DNA of 45,985 bases from JANYCO01 sp031416415 (GTDB taxonomy: Bacteria > Bacteroidota > Bacteroidia > Cytophagales > Cytophagaceae): the NCBI GenBank assembly GCA_031416415.1, contig JANOTP010000180.1:1-45985 (forward strand), written 5' to 3'. Every line of letters begins with the position of its first letter. Positions within the stretch are counted from its first letter, which is position 1. Of this stretch, positions 15,851 through 24,235 are shown piece after piece. Both the position numbers and the translations under genes were made by a program. The notes under the pieces are model-generated. The model saw only the letters and a program-made list of their open reading frames with translations. It was not told where the DNA came from and made no database searches.

Positions 15851-16462
15851 ATGAAAATAATTTGTGTAGGTCGAAATTACAGTGAGCATATCAAAGAATT
15901 AAATAATTCGGTCTCTGAAGAACCAATTATATTTTTCAAGCCAGATACTGCGCTACTTAAAAATAATGCTCCTTTTTATTATCCAGAAATCAGTAAGGAT
16001 ATTCATTATGAAGCAGAGTTGGTAGTAAGAATCAATAAGGAAGGTAAAAATATTGAAGAAAAATTTGCGCCTAAATATTATGAAGAGATAGGGGTAGGAA
16101 TTGATTTTACAGCCAGAGACTTACAGAAAAAAGCACAAGAAAAAGGATTGCCATGGGCATTGGCAAAGGGTTTCAACGGTTCTGCTCCAATTTCAGTTTT
16201 TGTTTCTAAAACGAAATTTTCATCTATAAATTCAATTGGGTTTTCATTGAAACAAAATGGCTTAGTAAAACAAGAAGGGAATTCTTCTAATATGATTCAT
16301 TCGATTGATAAAGTTGTAGCGTATATTTCTAAATTTATAACGTTGAAAAACGGTGATTTAATTTATACGGGAACGCCTGCAGGTGTTGGACCTGTTAAGA
16401 TCGGAGACTTATTAGAAGTGTATTTAGAAGATGAAAAAATGCTGGAATGCGAAATAAAATAA
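15851..16462 (+). CDS. Fumarylacetoacetate hydrolase-family protein (acylpyruvase/oxaloacetate decarboxylase-like)
   Basis: The 203-residue protein is a short, single-domain FAH-family enzyme. It begins KIICVGRNYSEHIKEL, and shows FFKPDTALL, the metal-binding acids Glu54 and Glu56 in HYEAELVV with Asp85 in GIDFTARD, and the closing LIYTGTPAGVGPVKIGD. The family cleaves C-C bonds in acylpyruvates or decarboxylates oxaloacetate using Mg2+ or Mn2+. Length fits the FAHD1/YcgM subgroup. It follows truB after a palindromic repeat, and a hairpin at 16509-16533 separates it from the convergent SRPBCC gene. Confidence 0.9.
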   Translation: MKIICVGRNYSEHIKELNNSVSEEPIIFFKPDTALLKNNAPFYYPEISKDIHYEAELVVRINKEGKNIEEKFAPKYYEEIGVGIDFTARDLQKKAQEKGLPWALAKGFNGSAPISVFVSKTKFSSINSIGFSLKQNGLVKQEGNSSNMIHSIDKVVAYISKFITLKNGDLIYTGTPAGVGPVKIGDLLEVYLEDEKMLECEIK

Positions 16463-16508
16463 TACAGTAATATAGTCTGAGTTTTTAATACAGAGAGAAG
16501 TAATGTAT

Positions 16509-16533
16509 TAACGATAGAAAATTTCTATCGTTA
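16509..16533. terminator. Bidirectional hairpin between convergent genes
   Basis: A 25-base near-perfect palindrome (TAACGATAG, AT centre, CTATCGTTA) sits between the ends of the FAH-family gene (plus) and the SRPBCC gene (minus). T runs are weak on both sides, so efficiency is uncertain. Confidence 0.55.
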
Positions 16534-16536
16534 CGT

Positions 16537-17013
16537 TTAGTAAGACTTGTATTCGCCAAACTTATTTTTTAAGACCTCAAATCTATACTCAAATATTTTT
16601 TCTAGTTTCTTTTTTACGAGAATTGCATGAAGTAATTGTCCTATGACGCCATAAGGCAAAGCATAGTGTACGGTATCAAACATTTCTATACCACCAGGGA
16701 TTTCTTTGAATTTATGTGTATGATGCCATAATGCATAAGGGCCGAATCGCTGTTCATCTACAAAATAATCATTGTCTTTTACATGCGTTATTTCTGTCAT
16801 CCATTTTATTGGAATTCCTAGCAGAGGAGTAAGTAGATACGTAATAATTTGTCCGGCGTATGCTTTTTCGTTGGGATTATGAGCTGAAGTAATGTCAAAT
16901 CCCATTTCTTTTGGAGTAATTTCTTTTAGGTTTAAAGGGGATGAAAAAAAGTCCCAAGCCTCATCAATACTAATGGGTAATTTTTGTGTAGTGTTTAGTT
17001 TATATGTTTTCAT
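16537..17013 (-). CDS. SRPBCC/START-like ligand-binding protein
   Basis: The 158-residue protein fits the SRPBCC cell-division-inhibitor-like group: start TYKLNTTQKLPISIDEAWDFF, SSPLNLKEITPKEMGFDI, a central YLLTPLLGIPIKWMTEI, then HHTHKFKEIPGGIEMFDTVHYALPYG, and a C-terminal helix (LLHAILVKKKLEKIFEYRFEVLKNKF). Such proteins form a helix-grip fold with a hydrophobic pocket; the ligand is unknown. It is a single gene between a convergent FAH gene and the tRNA-Cys terminator. Confidence 0.83.
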   Translation of the reverse strand: MKTYKLNTTQKLPISIDEAWDFFSSPLNLKEITPKEMGFDITSAHNPNEKAYAGQIITYLLTPLLGIPIKWMTEITHVKDNDYFVDEQRFGPYALWHHTHKFKEIPGGIEMFDTVHYALPYGVIGQLLHAILVKKKLEKIFEYRFEVLKNKFGEYKSY

Positions 17014-17063
17014 GGACTCTTTTTAATACAATGTATACAAAAATGAAGTAGTAAAAAGTTCCT

Positions 17064-17095
17064 TAAAAGAAAAAGCCCCTGAAATTCAGGGGCTT
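17064..17095 (-). terminator. Terminator after tRNA-Cys
   Basis: A GC-rich stem (AAGCCCCTGA with TCAGGGGCTT) is followed on the minus strand by a T-rich tract, 13 bases past the tRNA 3' end. Confidence 0.9.
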
Positions 17096-17107
17096 AACAC
17101 CTATAAG

Positions 17108-17178
17108 AGGTCGCGAGCGGGTTCGAACCGCTGTACGAGGTTTTGCAGACCTCTGCCTAGCCTCTCGGCCACACGACC
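17108..17178 (-). tRNA. tRNA-Cys (GCA anticodon)
   Basis: On the minus strand a 71-base cloverleaf folds: acceptor GGTCGTG/CGCGACC, D-arm GCC/GGC, anticodon stem GAGGT/ACCTC with loop CTGCAAA (anticodon GCA at 17144-17146), a 4-base variable loop, T-arm AGCGG/CCGCT with loop TTCGAAC, and discriminator T, as expected for Cys. CCA is not encoded. Confidence 0.97.
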
Positions 17179-17193
17179 TTTTTAAATCGGTCA

Positions 17194-17223
17194 CAAAACT
17201 AGTAGATTTTTTTTGTAAACAAA
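17194..17223 (-). promoter_or_regulatory. Promoter of tRNA-Cys
   Basis: On the minus strand TTTG (17220-17223), 18 bases, then TAGTTTTG (17194-17201) fits the Bacteroidota promoter. It lies 15 bases upstream of the tRNA 5' end. Confidence 0.65.
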
Positions 17224-17436
17224 ACAAATTTCTATCTATAGATTAAAATATCTACTGTTGAGAATTTAAATGAACTTAATTCATATTTATTTGATTATAA
17301 CATCAACTTATCAATAATGTATGATTAAGGTATATTTACTACATGTGTTGAATTACTAAGTAAAAAATACTTAAATTGCATCTATATATAAATTGACAAG
17401 GTTAAATAAATTAAGTTTCATCAAAATATAAAAATC

Positions 17437-18174
17437 GTGGTAGCAGTCTTAATTTTCTTTTTTGCACATTGGTATTTGTCTTTATTTAGTCAAACGTTCT
17501 TTTTGCACCGTTATAGTGCTCATAAAATGTTTGCTATGAATAGATTCTGGGAGAAATTCTTCTATATATTCACTTGGTTGACTCAAGGGTCTTCTTTCCT
17601 TTCTCCTCGCGCATATGCTATTTTGCATCGTATGCATCATGCCTACAGCGATACAGAAAAAGATCCACACTCGCCTCATTTCCATAGAAATGCCTTTACT
17701 ATGATGTGGCATACAAAAGCTATTTATAATTCATTTTTGGATGTAAATGCAAAAGTAGAAGAGCGTTTTAGTAAGGATATCCCTTATTGGAGTTTTGTTG
17801 AAAAATTAGGAGACAATTGGATATCAAGACTTGCTTGGGGTACTGGTTATGCTATATTCTACATAATCTTTGCTGAATATTGGTGGTTGTATTTATTATT
17901 GCCTGTTCATTTCTTAATGGGTCCAGTACACGGAGCTATTGTAAACTGGTTTGGTCACAAATTAGGGTATGCAAATTTTGACAACAACGATAAATCAAAA
18001 AATACTTTAGTGATAGATGTATTGATGGGAGGAGAGTTGTTCCAAAATAATCACCATAAACATGCAGACAGTCCTAATTTTGCTAAAAAATGGTATGAAA
18101 TTGATCCTACTTATCCTGTTATGAAAGTGTTAGATTTTGTACGTATCATTAAAATAAAACCAAAACTAGCATAA
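17437..18174 (+). CDS. Membrane fatty-acid desaturase (delta-9-type)
   Basis: The 245-residue protein has the three histidine boxes of acyl-CoA/acyl-lipid desaturases: HRYSAH (24-29), HRMHH (64-68) and NNHHKHA (His206, 207, 209), which together bind a di-iron centre. Hydrophobic stretches near 1-22, 38-55, 133-160 place it in the inner membrane. It introduces a cis double bond into fatty acyl chains with O2 and an electron donor, adjusting membrane fluidity. The start is GTG at 17437; no ATG is suitable. A terminator at 18200-18236 closes the gene. Confidence 0.92.
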   Translation: MVAVLIFFFAHWYLSLFSQTFFLHRYSAHKMFAMNRFWEKFFYIFTWLTQGSSFLSPRAYAILHRMHHAYSDTEKDPHSPHFHRNAFTMMWHTKAIYNSFLDVNAKVEERFSKDIPYWSFVEKLGDNWISRLAWGTGYAIFYIIFAEYWWLYLLLPVHFLMGPVHGAIVNWFGHKLGYANFDNNDKSKNTLVIDVLMGGELFQNNHHKHADSPNFAKKWYEIDPTYPVMKVLDFVRIIKIKPKLA

Positions 18175-18199
18175 GCTATTACAAGTTAGAATTACTGAT

Positions 18200-18236
18200 A
18201 AAAGACTCTGGATAAACTGGAGTCTTTTTCTTTTTT
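18200..18236 (+). terminator. Rho-independent terminator after the desaturase
   Basis: A stem of AAAAGACTC with GAGTCTTTT and an 11-base loop is followed by a T-rich tract. Confidence 0.87.
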
Positions 18237-18255
18237 AAATATTATTGAAATCAAT

Positions 18256-18780
18256 ATGAAAAATTTCCTAAAAAAAATAAAGCTAGTAGATACATTAGTA
18301 CTTGAACTATCGATTAAGAAGGAGGAGTTTAAGCAAAGGCTAGAAGCTAATATTGATGTAGTGGGTTCAAATATACTTGGTGATTTATTTAATTCTACTA
18401 AGTATCAATACAATGGTAAGGTAGAAGGCGATAGTTTTCAATTAAAAAGAAAGAAAAAATTATTTGACACAACAATAAATCATGCTAAAGCAAAAGGTTT
18501 ATTAACTGAAGTGGGCGACAAACTTACTGTTGATACTGAAATAAATGGCTTTCATGGACAATGGGTTGTTATAGGAGTATTTATACTATTGTTTTATCCA
18601 ATTTTACTTTCTTTTTTGATGGTGCAGGAAGAAATGTTAGGTATGGAAAAAGTTTTTACTCTTTCCTTTATTGTTGGTCATGGCTTTTTAATGGTTGGGA
18701 TACTTTATTTTATGATGAGAAGCTCGGTAAAAAAAATGAAATATGATCTAGAGCGAGAGTTCTTTTTTTTAGCACGATGA
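18256..18780 (+). CDS. Hypothetical membrane protein
   Basis: The 174-residue protein has a charged N-terminal domain (about 1-100; Lys/Glu-rich with KNFLKKIKLVDTLVLELSI and a TEVGDKLTVDTEINGFHGQW segment) and two transmembrane helices near 100-122 and 132-155, then a basic tail (KKMKYDLEREFFFLAR). No family is recognised. It is flanked by the desaturase terminator and, right after its stop, a palindromic heptamer repeat that fills the gap to the convergent OmpA-like gene. It is likely a small inner-membrane protein with a cytoplasmic N-terminal domain; topology is inference. Confidence 0.72.
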   Translation: MKNFLKKIKLVDTLVLELSIKKEEFKQRLEANIDVVGSNILGDLFNSTKYQYNGKVEGDSFQLKRKKKLFDTTINHAKAKGLLTEVGDKLTVDTEINGFHGQWVVIGVFILLFYPILLSFLMVQEEMLGMEKVFTLSFIVGHGFLMVGILYFMMRSSVKKMKYDLEREFFFLAR

Positions 18781-18879
18781 AAGGTTAAAGGTTGAAAGTT
18801 TAAAGCTTAAAGTTTTTAAAATCTAAACCCTAAACCTTAAACTTTCAACCTTTAACTTTTAACCTTAAACTTTCAACCC
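18780..18879. repeat. Heptamer-periodic inverted repeat (AAAGGTT/AAAGTTT family), copy 2
   Basis: A perfect 20-bp inverted repeat (18784-18803 with 18837-18856) is embedded in arms made of AAAGGTT and AAAGTTT words in 7-base steps; a further right-hand copy covers about 18861-18879. It fills the whole gap between two convergent genes, touching both stop codons, and would form a hairpin in either transcript. Confidence 0.85.
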
Positions 18880-19835
18880 TAATTCGTCCCTAACACTTTA
18901 AACAATTCATCCAATTTTGGAGTAAGGATAATTTCTGTTCTTCTGTTTTTCTTTCTTGATTCTACCGTTTTACCTTCTGCTACGGGAGAGTTTTCACCTC
19001 TTCCTGCTGGTAATATATTTTTTGGATTCGCACCATTGTTAGTAAGAATACGGCTAATAGAGGTTGCACGTAATACACTCAGGTCCCAGTTGTCTGTCAT
19101 ACCAGCAGTGCCTTTCGCAACCGGAACATCGTCGGTATGACCTTCTACCATTACATTTACGTCTTTTTGTTCTTTTAATACCGCAGCCAATTTTTTCAAT
19201 GCTTCAGCACCCGCTGGGTCTACATCAGTCGAACCTGATTTAAAGAGTAATTGTTCTGCTAAAGACACATACACTTTACCATTTTTTATATTTACCGTAA
19301 GGTCTTTGTCTTTGAAAGATAGAAGTGCTTTACTCACACTCGCTTTAAGATCATTTACCGCTTTGTCCTTATCAGCCATTATTTTTTCAAGCTCTTTTAC
19401 ACGTATCTCTCTTTGCTCTAAACTTGACTGTAAGGCTTCCGCTTTGCGAGTAGCATCTAGCAAGTCTTTTTCTTGTTTCATTAAATCCTTAGTAAGTCGA
19501 TCTGCTTCTGAAGCACTATAATTTGTAAGCTTGTCGTGTTTTTTCAAAAGTTTTTCAAAAGAATGACTAAGCTCTTCGTAATCTTTGTTGATTCTACGAA
19601 GGTCGACTCCTTTTTGGGTAGTATCACCTTGCATTTTTGAATTATCAGTAAGCAATTGTGCGACCTGATCTCTAAGCCTATTTCGTTCTGCTTCAGAAAG
19701 TTTTAACGTGTCTTCACAAGAAGATTTCTCAGCTTCCAATCGTGACTTTTTCATCGCCATATCGTTGAATTTTTTCTTGCTCACACAGGCTATCGCTAAT
19801 AAGGCAATTGAGAATATAAGGACTGTTTTTTTCAT
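18879..19835 (-). CDS. OmpA-family peptidoglycan-binding lipoprotein
   Basis: The 318-residue protein has a lipoprotein signal with lipobox LLAIAC (Cys17), a long coiled-coil region (about 28-165, many Glu/Lys/Leu heptads) and a C-terminal OmpA domain (about 205-312) with VMVEGHTDDVP, NWDLSVLRATSI, ILPAGRGENSPV and SRKKNRRTEI, which binds diaminopimelate in peptidoglycan. It probably tethers the outer membrane to the wall. The coiled coil may oligomerise or interact with envelope partners. It follows the uvrD-like helicase on the same strand after 48 bases. Confidence 0.92.
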   Translation of the reverse strand: MKKTVLIFSIALLAIACVSKKKFNDMAMKKSRLEAEKSSCEDTLKLSEAERNRLRDQVAQLLTDNSKMQGDTTQKGVDLRRINKDYEELSHSFEKLLKKHDKLTNYSASEADRLTKDLMKQEKDLLDATRKAEALQSSLEQREIRVKELEKIMADKDKAVNDLKASVSKALLSFKDKDLTVNIKNGKVYVSLAEQLLFKSGSTDVDPAGAEALKKLAAVLKEQKDVNVMVEGHTDDVPVAKGTAGMTDNWDLSVLRATSISRILTNNGANPKNILPAGRGENSPVAEGKTVESRKKNRRTEIILTPKLDELFKVLGTN

Positions 19836-19883
19836 TCTATTTTTAAATTAGTTAATAGTATTGAGTTTTAAGTAATGAATAAT

Positions 19884-22121
19884 TTATTCGTGTATTCTTA
19901 ATTTTGCAAAACTAAGAATTAATGTTTTTTCACCAACTTCGTTAAATTCTATCGTTGCTTTTTTATCGGAACCAGAAATTTCCATTTTTTTAACTAAGCC
20001 AAATCCAAATTTAGGATGTTCTACTCTCATTCCTTCCTTTAGATAAGCGGTATTGCTCGGTTGAAAATCTGCAGGTACAGTATAAGAAGTTTTTGGTTTG
20101 AGTGGCTGTTGAACTAGATTCTTAGCAAGTGGTCGTGCATAGTTTACCGCTTCACCGGCAGGTTCTGGAATAAGAATTCTATTGCTTAATTTTAAATATT
20201 TGGGATTAAATTCTGTAAGGAATCTACTAGGCTCACAAGATTTCAGTTTTCCGAAACGATAGCGCGTAGTTGCATAACTGAAGGTAAGATAGGTTTCGGC
20301 TCTAGTAACGGCTACGTAAAATAATCTTCGCTCTTCTTCAAGATCTTCACGACTACTCAGCATCATTTGAGACGGAAAAAGATCTTCTTCCAGCCCTACG
20401 ATAAAAACATGTTTAAATTCAAGACCCTTTGCCGAGTGAATTGTCATAAGGGTCACCTTGTCTTTGTCCTTATCTTTATCGTTGTCAGCATCCGTTAAAA
20501 GGGAAACATCTTGAAGAAATATACCTAAACTTTTGTCTTCTTTTTCTGGATCGTCGATAAAAGCCTTTACCGCATTAAGCAAATTTTGCACGTTTTCATA
20601 GCGACTCAAACCCTCTATGGTTTTGTCTTCGTAGAGTTCGCGAAGTATTCCAGAACCTTTTGCTATCTCAGTAACGGCTTCGAATGCATCTTTTGTTTCT
20701 ACCGCTCTTTTGAAAAGTTTAATAGTATTGACAAATTCCTCAATGGGCGCTGCAGCTCTACCTGGCATCACGCTTTGAATATTACACAAAATATCCCAAA
20801 CAGGTGCGCCCTGTTCTTCTGACAAAACTAATATTTTTGTTATGGTAGAATCACCAATCCCTCTTTTTGGATAATTTATTATTCGTCTAAACGCTTCTTC
20901 ATCGTTTGGGTTAACAGTATAGCGGATGTAAGCAACAAGATCTTTAATCTCTTTTCGTTGATAAAAAGACATTCCACCTATGATCCTATATTTAATATTC
21001 ATTCTTCTTAAACCTTCTTCCATAGCTCTTGATTGAGAGTTGGTGCGGTATAGAATAGCGAAATCACTATTTTTAAGATGGTTGTTTACCTTCTCTTCAA
21101 AAATAGAAGTAGCAACAAGTCTACCTTCTTCGTTATCAGAACTTGCTTTTATTACTTCAATAGGATTTCCTTCGTCGTTGGAAGTCCAAGTGTTTTTTTT
21201 GAACTGTGCTTTGTTACGACTTATCACGTCGTTTGCGGCATGTACAATGGTTTGTGTAGAACGATAATTTTGTTCCAGCTTATATACTTTTAATTCTGGG
21301 TAATCTTTTTCAAAATTTAAAATATTCTGAATGTCCGCTCCACGAAAAGCATAAATACTTTGTGCATCGTCTCCTACCACACAGATATTGCGATTTTGTG
21401 CAGCTAGTTTTCTAGTGATGTAATATTGACAAAGATTGGTATCTTGAAACTCATCGACCATTACATAACGAAATCGGTTTTGGTATTTATTGAGAATCTC
21501 CAAGTGATCGCGTAGAAGTATGCTGGTGTTAAAAAGCAAATCGTCAAAATCCATTGCACCTGCTTTAAAACAACGTTGGCTATATAGTTTATATATTTTA
21601 CCAATTTCTGGTCGAAGAGCTTCTGCATCTTCTCCCATTAGAATTCCATTGTTGTTGTATTCTACCCATGAAATAAGCCGGTTTTTGGCAGCGGATATTC
21701 TACCAAGCACCGTACTTGGTTTGTATAATTTATCGTCAAGGTTATTCTCTTTCAGTATTAATTTAATGAGTGATTTTGCGTCGTCTGTATCGTAGATGGT
21801 AAAATTGTTTGGATACCCAATTTTGTCTGCTTCAGAGCGCAGAATTCGCGCAAAAACGGAGTGAAAAGTACCCATCCATAAATTTCTAGCATCTGAACCC
21901 ACTACTTTTTCTACTCTTTCACGCATTTCTTTCGCTGCTCTGTTAGTGAACGTAAGCGAAAGTATGTTGAAAGGATCTACTCCTTTTTGCATAAGATAAG
22001 CAATGCGGTAAGTAAGCACACGGGTCTTGCCAGAACCAGCTCCTGCTATAATCATAACAGGGCCCTCTATTTGGGTTACCGCTTGTTTTTGAACATCGTT
22101 CAAACTATCAATAAAACTCAT
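19884..22121 (-). CDS. UvrD/PcrA-type DNA helicase
   Basis: The 745-residue superfamily 1A helicase shows Walker A AGAGSGKT (26-33), motif II VDEFQDTN with Asp223-Glu224, motif III VGDDAQSIYAFRGA, QNYRST, VTLMTIHSAKGLEF and VAVTRAE near the end. Its C-terminal segment KEGMRVEHPKFGFG followed by KATIEFNEVGEKTLILSFAKL is the Tudor-like RNA-polymerase-binding tail of PcrA/UvrD. It unwinds DNA 3' to 5' in excision repair, displaces proteins such as RecA and may act in transcription-coupled repair. It is divergent from the DUF3109 gene. Confidence 0.95.
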   Translation of the reverse strand: MSFIDSLNDVQKQAVTQIEGPVMIIAGAGSGKTRVLTYRIAYLMQKGVDPFNILSLTFTNRAAKEMRERVEKVVGSDARNLWMGTFHSVFARILRSEADKIGYPNNFTIYDTDDAKSLIKLILKENNLDDKLYKPSTVLGRISAAKNRLISWVEYNNNGILMGEDAEALRPEIGKIYKLYSQRCFKAGAMDFDDLLFNTSILLRDHLEILNKYQNRFRYVMVDEFQDTNLCQYYITRKLAAQNRNICVVGDDAQSIYAFRGADIQNILNFEKDYPELKVYKLEQNYRSTQTIVHAANDVISRNKAQFKKNTWTSNDEGNPIEVIKASSDNEEGRLVATSIFEEKVNNHLKNSDFAILYRTNSQSRAMEEGLRRMNIKYRIIGGMSFYQRKEIKDLVAYIRYTVNPNDEEAFRRIINYPKRGIGDSTITKILVLSEEQGAPVWDILCNIQSVMPGRAAAPIEEFVNTIKLFKRAVETKDAFEAVTEIAKGSGILRELYEDKTIEGLSRYENVQNLLNAVKAFIDDPEKEDKSLGIFLQDVSLLTDADNDKDKDKDKVTLMTIHSAKGLEFKHVFIVGLEEDLFPSQMMLSSREDLEEERRLFYVAVTRAETYLTFSYATTRYRFGKLKSCEPSRFLTEFNPKYLKLSNRILIPEPAGEAVNYARPLAKNLVQQPLKPKTSYTVPADFQPSNTAYLKEGMRVEHPKFGFGLVKKMEISGSDKKATIEFNEVGEKTLILSFAKLRIHE

Positions 22122-22265
22122 TCTACTCTATTTTCTAGTATTTGCGAATTTACTATTTCAGGGGCAGATTTTTATCTAGGAATTGGCTGTGTTGAAAAGT
22201 ATTTTTAATAACCTTTCTAAACTCTTTTTTACACTATTTAACACCGTATTTTAAATCAAAGTTCT

Positions 22266-22273
22266 TATCTTTG
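22266..22273 (+). promoter_or_regulatory. -7 promoter element just before the DUF3109 start
   Basis: TATCTTTG matches TAnnTTTG and lies only five bases before the ATG at 22279. Transcription would start at or within a few bases of the start codon. No clear TTTG -33 box is present. Confidence 0.6.
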
Positions 22274-22278
22274 CACAT

Positions 22279-22857
22279 ATGATAACGATTGGAAAGACAG
22301 CAGTTAGTGATGATATAGTAGATCAGTTTTTTGTATGTGAACTCAACAAATGTAAAGGGGCGTGTTGTGTGGAAGGCGATCTTGGAGCCCCTCTCGAAGA
22401 AGGAGAACTAGAAGTGCTTGAAAGTATTTACAACGAAGTGAAACCATATTTATCTAAAGAGGGAGTTGCAGCGATAGAGGAGCAAGGATTTTACATAAAA
22501 GATTGGGAAGGTGATTTTTCAACACCCACTATACAAGATAAAGAATGTGCCTATGCGATATACGATAAAGTGGGTATTTTGAAATGTGGTATTGAGCAAG
22601 CTTATCTGGACGGTAAAATCACTTACCAGAAACCTATTTCCTGTCATTTATATCCTATTCGGATTACAAAATACGAGCACTACGATGCTATTAATTATGA
22701 TCGTTGGAGCATCTGTAAGGCTGCCTGTCACAATGGTAAAGAACTCGGTGTGCCACTTTATAAATTTCTTAAAGGACCACTTACAAGAAAATATGGAGAG
22801 GCATGGTACTCAGAGCTTTTAAGACTTATTGAAGTAGGGGGAGAAGAAAAAAAATAG
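22279..22857 (+). CDS. DUF3109 cysteine-rich protein
   Basis: The 192-residue protein matches DUF3109, common in Bacteroidota: start ITIGKTAVSDDIVDQFFVCELNKCKGACCVEGD, then GAPLEEGELEVLE, and CHLYPIRITKYEHYDAINYDRWSICKAAC. It has nine cysteines (20, 25, 29, 30, 90, 103, 122, 146, 150), likely ligands for zinc or an iron-sulfur cluster; the family is related to YkgJ. The role is unknown. The start agrees with family members and lies directly after a -7 box, hinting at a leaderless mRNA. A palindrome and tandem heptamer repeat follow the stop. Confidence 0.9.
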   Translation: MITIGKTAVSDDIVDQFFVCELNKCKGACCVEGDLGAPLEEGELEVLESIYNEVKPYLSKEGVAAIEEQGFYIKDWEGDFSTPTIQDKECAYAIYDKVGILKCGIEQAYLDGKITYQKPISCHLYPIRITKYEHYDAINYDRWSICKAACHNGKELGVPLYKFLKGPLTRKYGEAWYSELLRLIEVGGEEKK

Positions 22858-22858
22858 C

Positions 22859-22919
22859 TAACTATTAAATAGTTAACTTTAAACTTTAAACTTTAAACTT
22901 TAAACTTTAAACTTTTTTT
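22859..22919. repeat. Short palindrome plus tandem CTTTAAA heptamers, copy 3
   Basis: A small near-palindrome (22859-22875) is followed by five exact CTTTAAA units (22877-22911) and a partial sixth running into a T tract. The words are the complement of AAAGTTT seen at 15740-15816 and 18780-18879. It begins one base after the DUF3109 stop codon. The T tract could help end transcription. Confidence 0.8.
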
Positions 22920-22969
22920 ACTATTTTTATCCGATAATCCTTACATTGGTTACTTATTCCAACTATACA

Positions 22970-24214
22970 ATGCGTTACATAATTTTTATTAGTGTCCTTT
23001 TGTTAAATGTTTATCATTTATCAGCTCAAAAATTATATACAATAAGTGAGGCCGTAGGAATGGCAAGAACTAACAATCCAGTTTTAAGAACGGAAAAATT
23101 CAACATCAATATTGCTACTTCAGATATTACTACTGCGGGATTGCGTCCTAATCCTGTGTTTAATAATCAAACCTTACAATTAGTAAATCCCCGTTTTGCT
23201 CCTGCTAGTACTAATCCGATAAGAGGTACTAACCGTCAGGCGTGGTATCAGGTTACTATGCCTATACCACTGGGAAACATCCGTTATAAAAAAGTTGCCT
23301 TTGCAAGAGAAAGCGTAGTTTTAGCGTCTACAGTTTATAGCGAATTGAATAGGAATGTAAGTTATGAAGTAGCGCTTAAATGGATGGATGCATGGTTGTT
23401 GAAAACCAATCTTTATATTTTCAAAGAAGCCAAAGAAAATATAGATTCACTTGTTTATATAAATGAAATAAGACTTAGAAATCAGGTAATCACTCCAATA
23501 GAATTAATCAGAACACAGTTGCTTTCAGATCAGTATAATCTACAACTAAAAACCTTGAGAAACGACTATATAAATGAACTTAGAAATCTCAAATACATAA
23601 CAGGCCTTGCAGATTCTATTGACATTAACGACAAGATTAATTTAATAACGTTTACATTTTTAAACAATCAAGATACTCTAATGAGTATTGCTTTGGACAG
23701 ACGAAGTGATCTTGCTTATGCAAAATCAAACATTGAGTTAAGTAAAAAAAACGTAGCCGTCCAGAGAGCTGCTGGGCTACCTTATTTTGAAGGTGGTGTT
23801 ATTTTTAACCCTCAAAATGCTGTTCCTTATGCAGGAACTTTTGCCACATTATCAATCCCTGTATTTTCACGCAATCAAGGAGAAGTAGAAAAGTCTAAGC
23901 ACATTTTAAAGCAATCAGAAAGTTATATGTCAGCCAAAGAAATGCTGATAAAAATGGAAGTGAAAAATGCTTATAATTCATACATTACTCATGAAAATAA
24001 TCTTAAGGAATTTCAGGATATTGTAAAAAAATCTTTTAGAGTTTTAAATACTGTTCGATATTCATATTTGAAAGGGAATACTACATTGATTGATTTTCTT
24101 GATGCCCAAAGAACACATCTTGAAACGCAACGTCTATACAATGAGGCATTGTTCAATTTTAGAAAAAGCTACATTGATGTATTGTATACCACAGGCCTTA
24201 TAGCAGACATATAA
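22970..24214 (+). CDS. TolC/CzcC-family outer-membrane efflux channel
   Basis: Starting at the ATG at 22970, the 414-residue protein has a signal peptide (RYIIFISVLLLNVYHLSAQ) and the helical TolC repeats: LYTISEAVGMARTNNPVL near the start and FRKSYIDVLYTTGLI at the end, with GNTTLIDFLDAQRTHLETQRLYNEA typical of OEP proteins. A TTG at 22946 would add eight residues before the signal and is rejected. It forms the trimeric outer-membrane duct for the adaptor and RND pump encoded next (21-base gap), giving an HME-type metal export system. Confidence 0.9.
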   Translation: MRYIIFISVLLLNVYHLSAQKLYTISEAVGMARTNNPVLRTEKFNINIATSDITTAGLRPNPVFNNQTLQLVNPRFAPASTNPIRGTNRQAWYQVTMPIPLGNIRYKKVAFARESVVLASTVYSELNRNVSYEVALKWMDAWLLKTNLYIFKEAKENIDSLVYINEIRLRNQVITPIELIRTQLLSDQYNLQLKTLRNDYINELRNLKYITGLADSIDINDKINLITFTFLNNQDTLMSIALDRRSDLAYAKSNIELSKKNVAVQRAAGLPYFEGGVIFNPQNAVPYAGTFATLSIPVFSRNQGEVEKSKHILKQSESYMSAKEMLIKMEVKNAYNSYITHENNLKEFQDIVKKSFRVLNTVRYSYLKGNTTLIDFLDAQRTHLETQRLYNEALFNFRKSYIDVLYTTGLIADI

Positions 24215-24235
24215 ACGATTACTAACTTATTACTT

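Noticed and set aside
17108..17178. tRNA-Cys as an integration site for a mobile element
   Set aside because: No duplicated tRNA 3' end, integrase or foreign gene block is seen on either side.
22877..22919. Regular repeats that might be a CRISPR array
   Set aside because: The units are 7 bases with no spacers and no cas genes are near; it is a simple tandem array.
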